A DNA stretch of 44,278 nt from Pseudomonadota bacterium (GTDB lineage: Bacteria > Pseudomonadota > Gammaproteobacteria > Steroidobacterales > Steroidobacteraceae): assembly GCA_021822385.1 (NCBI GenBank), contig JAKARC010000019.1, positions 1 to 44,278 on the forward strand. The letters run 5' to 3'. Below, one piece after another: positions 43,451-44,278 of the stretch; positions within the stretch are counted from its first letter, which is position 1, and the number at the start of each line of letters is the position of its first letter. The notes beneath the pieces are model-generated. The model ran no database searches. It worked only from the letters and a program-made list of their open reading frames with translations, and was not told the DNA's origin. The position numbers and the translations under genes are program-made.

Positions 43451-44215
43451 TCAAATGGCGTGCTTCGAACCGGTCGGGCGCAGAGGGACCGATGTCGTGG
43501 GTAGGGGGGAACTCGGTAGCAGGCGATCAGTCTCTTTCTTGACCACGGCATAGCACTCGCAGCACAGCCGCTCGAGCTGGGGCCGGTCGAGCACGGTGAT
43601 GTTACCGCGAGCATAGCGGATGACACCGAGCTTCTGCAGCTTGCCGGCCGCCTCGGTGACCCCCTCGCGGCGCACCCCCAACATGTTCGCAATGAGCTCC
43701 TGAGTCATGGTCAAGTGATTGGTGGGCAGCCGGTCGAGCGACAACAGCAGCCAGCGGCAAAGCTGCTGATCGACCGAGTGGTGCCGGTTGCACACCGCAG
43801 TCTGTGCCATCTGCGTAAGCAACGCTTGAGTGTAGCGCAGCAGCAGCAGCTGTAGTTCGCCGTTGCGATGAAACTCGTCCTTGAGGCGCTGTCCGAGCAA
43901 TCGGTATGCCTGCCCGGCGCTTTGCACGATGGCCCTGCTCGGAGTCGTCTCACCGCCCATGAATAGCGCCACCCCGATCAGGCCTTCGTTGCCTACCACC
44001 GAGATCTCCGCAGAAGCGCCGTTCTCCATTACGTACAGCAGGGAAACGATAGTGTCGAGCGGAAAGTAAACGTGGCGCAGAAGATCGCCGGGCTCATACA
44101 GTACCTTGCCAAGTGGCATCGCAACCAGTTCGAGGTGTGGAATGAGCCGCGCGCGCTCGGGTGGTGACAGCGCGGCTAGCAGGTGATTCTGTGAATAATC
44201 GAATGGTCCGGACAT
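43451..44215 (-). CDS. Crp/Fnr-family transcriptional regulator
   Basis: A 254-residue regulator. An N-terminal beta-roll (residues about 20-125; LEPGD-type loop LYEPGDLLRHVYFPLDTIVS, then SVVGNEGLIGVALFMGG) is of the kind often found in soil and plant-associated bacteria. A long helix with RRWL-like contacts (SVDQQLCRWLLLSLDRL) follows, and then a winged helix MTQELIANMLGVRREGVTEA. The C-terminal tail carries CCECYAV. No FNR-type N-terminal cysteine cluster is seen. The ATG at 44215 has no clear ribosome binding site. It is intact and lies beyond the dead transposase. The ligand and targets are unknown. Confidence 0.85.
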   Translation of the reverse strand: MSGPFDYSQNHLLAALSPPERARLIPHLELVAMPLGKVLYEPGDLLRHVYFPLDTIVSLLYVMENGASAEISVVGNEGLIGVALFMGGETTPSRAIVQSAGQAYRLLGQRLKDEFHRNGELQLLLLRYTQALLTQMAQTAVCNRHHSVDQQLCRWLLLSLDRLPTNHLTMTQELIANMLGVRREGVTEAAGKLQKLGVIRYARGNITVLDRPQLERLCCECYAVVKKETDRLLPSSPLPTTSVPLRPTGSKHAI

Positions 44216-44278
44216 AGGGGCTGAAACGCCGTTGGTAGTCTGCAGGCGGAAAACTGCCCGAGTTGCACCGGGGCGTAT

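Overview
The window is GC-rich bacterial chromosome, most likely from a gammaproteobacterium on the Xanthomonadales/Nevskiales/Acidiferrobacterales side. The main hints are a fused aspartate kinase-diaminopimelate decarboxylase (a fusion known from Xanthomonas and relatives), PBP1B followed by a TPR lipoprotein, PepN, YajR, Kch and QueD, and a sulfide:quinone oxidoreductase close to the Acidithiobacillus ferrooxidans enzyme. The exact lineage is inferred, not proven. Genes are tightly packed, and several start at TTG, GTG or possibly CTG.

Layout. 1-5.1 kb: an RND efflux permease (5' end outside the window), a sulfide:quinone oxidoreductase and a TolC-type outer-membrane channel, one strand. 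5.2-10.2 kb: a Kch-type potassium channel, an APC permease, a 742-base intergenic stretch and the YajR transporter. 10.2-16.6 kb: a chalcone-isomerase-like periplasmic protein, QueD, a LytS-type histidine kinase followed by a spinster-type MFS transporter, ferredoxin-NADP reductase, an HSDL2-like SDR, and a Crp/Fnr regulator with a DUF2892 membrane protein. 16.7-22.3 kb: a leucine/isovalerate catabolic block (isovaleryl-CoA dehydrogenase plus a GntR/FadR regulator, divergent from both methylcrotonyl-CoA carboxylase subunits). The divergent promoter carries an exact FadR-family operator. 22.3-26.4 kb: PepN, 3-methyladenine DNA glycosylase and an orphan FixJ-type regulator. 26.6-33.7 kb: a DksA-like zinc-finger protein overlapping a SAM hydrolase, a small PA3496-like protein, LysC-LysA, PBP1B and an LpoP-like lipoprotein. 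33.7-39.3 kb: exonuclease III, DUF2147, an MFS transporter, a diguanylate cyclase, a membrane-anchored histidine-phosphatase fold without its catalytic histidines, and a Bcp peroxiredoxin.

39.3-44.3 kb is different. A tRNA-Ala(CGC) gene is followed by an accessory zone with an ISL3 transposase wreck, an 18-bp direct copy of the tRNA 3' end 1.9 kb downstream, a VapBC toxin-antitoxin pair, a second ruined integrase-core transposase and a Crp/Fnr-family regulator. This looks like a decayed island or hot spot at the tRNA; no integrase is visible.

The most promising leads are the SQR inside an RND/TolC efflux operon, the operator-overlapped promoter of the leucine block, the probable CTG start that couples PBP1B to lysine/DAP synthesis, and the pseudo-phosphatase at 38.2 kb. 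Nothing here is clearly a wholly new defence or mobile system.
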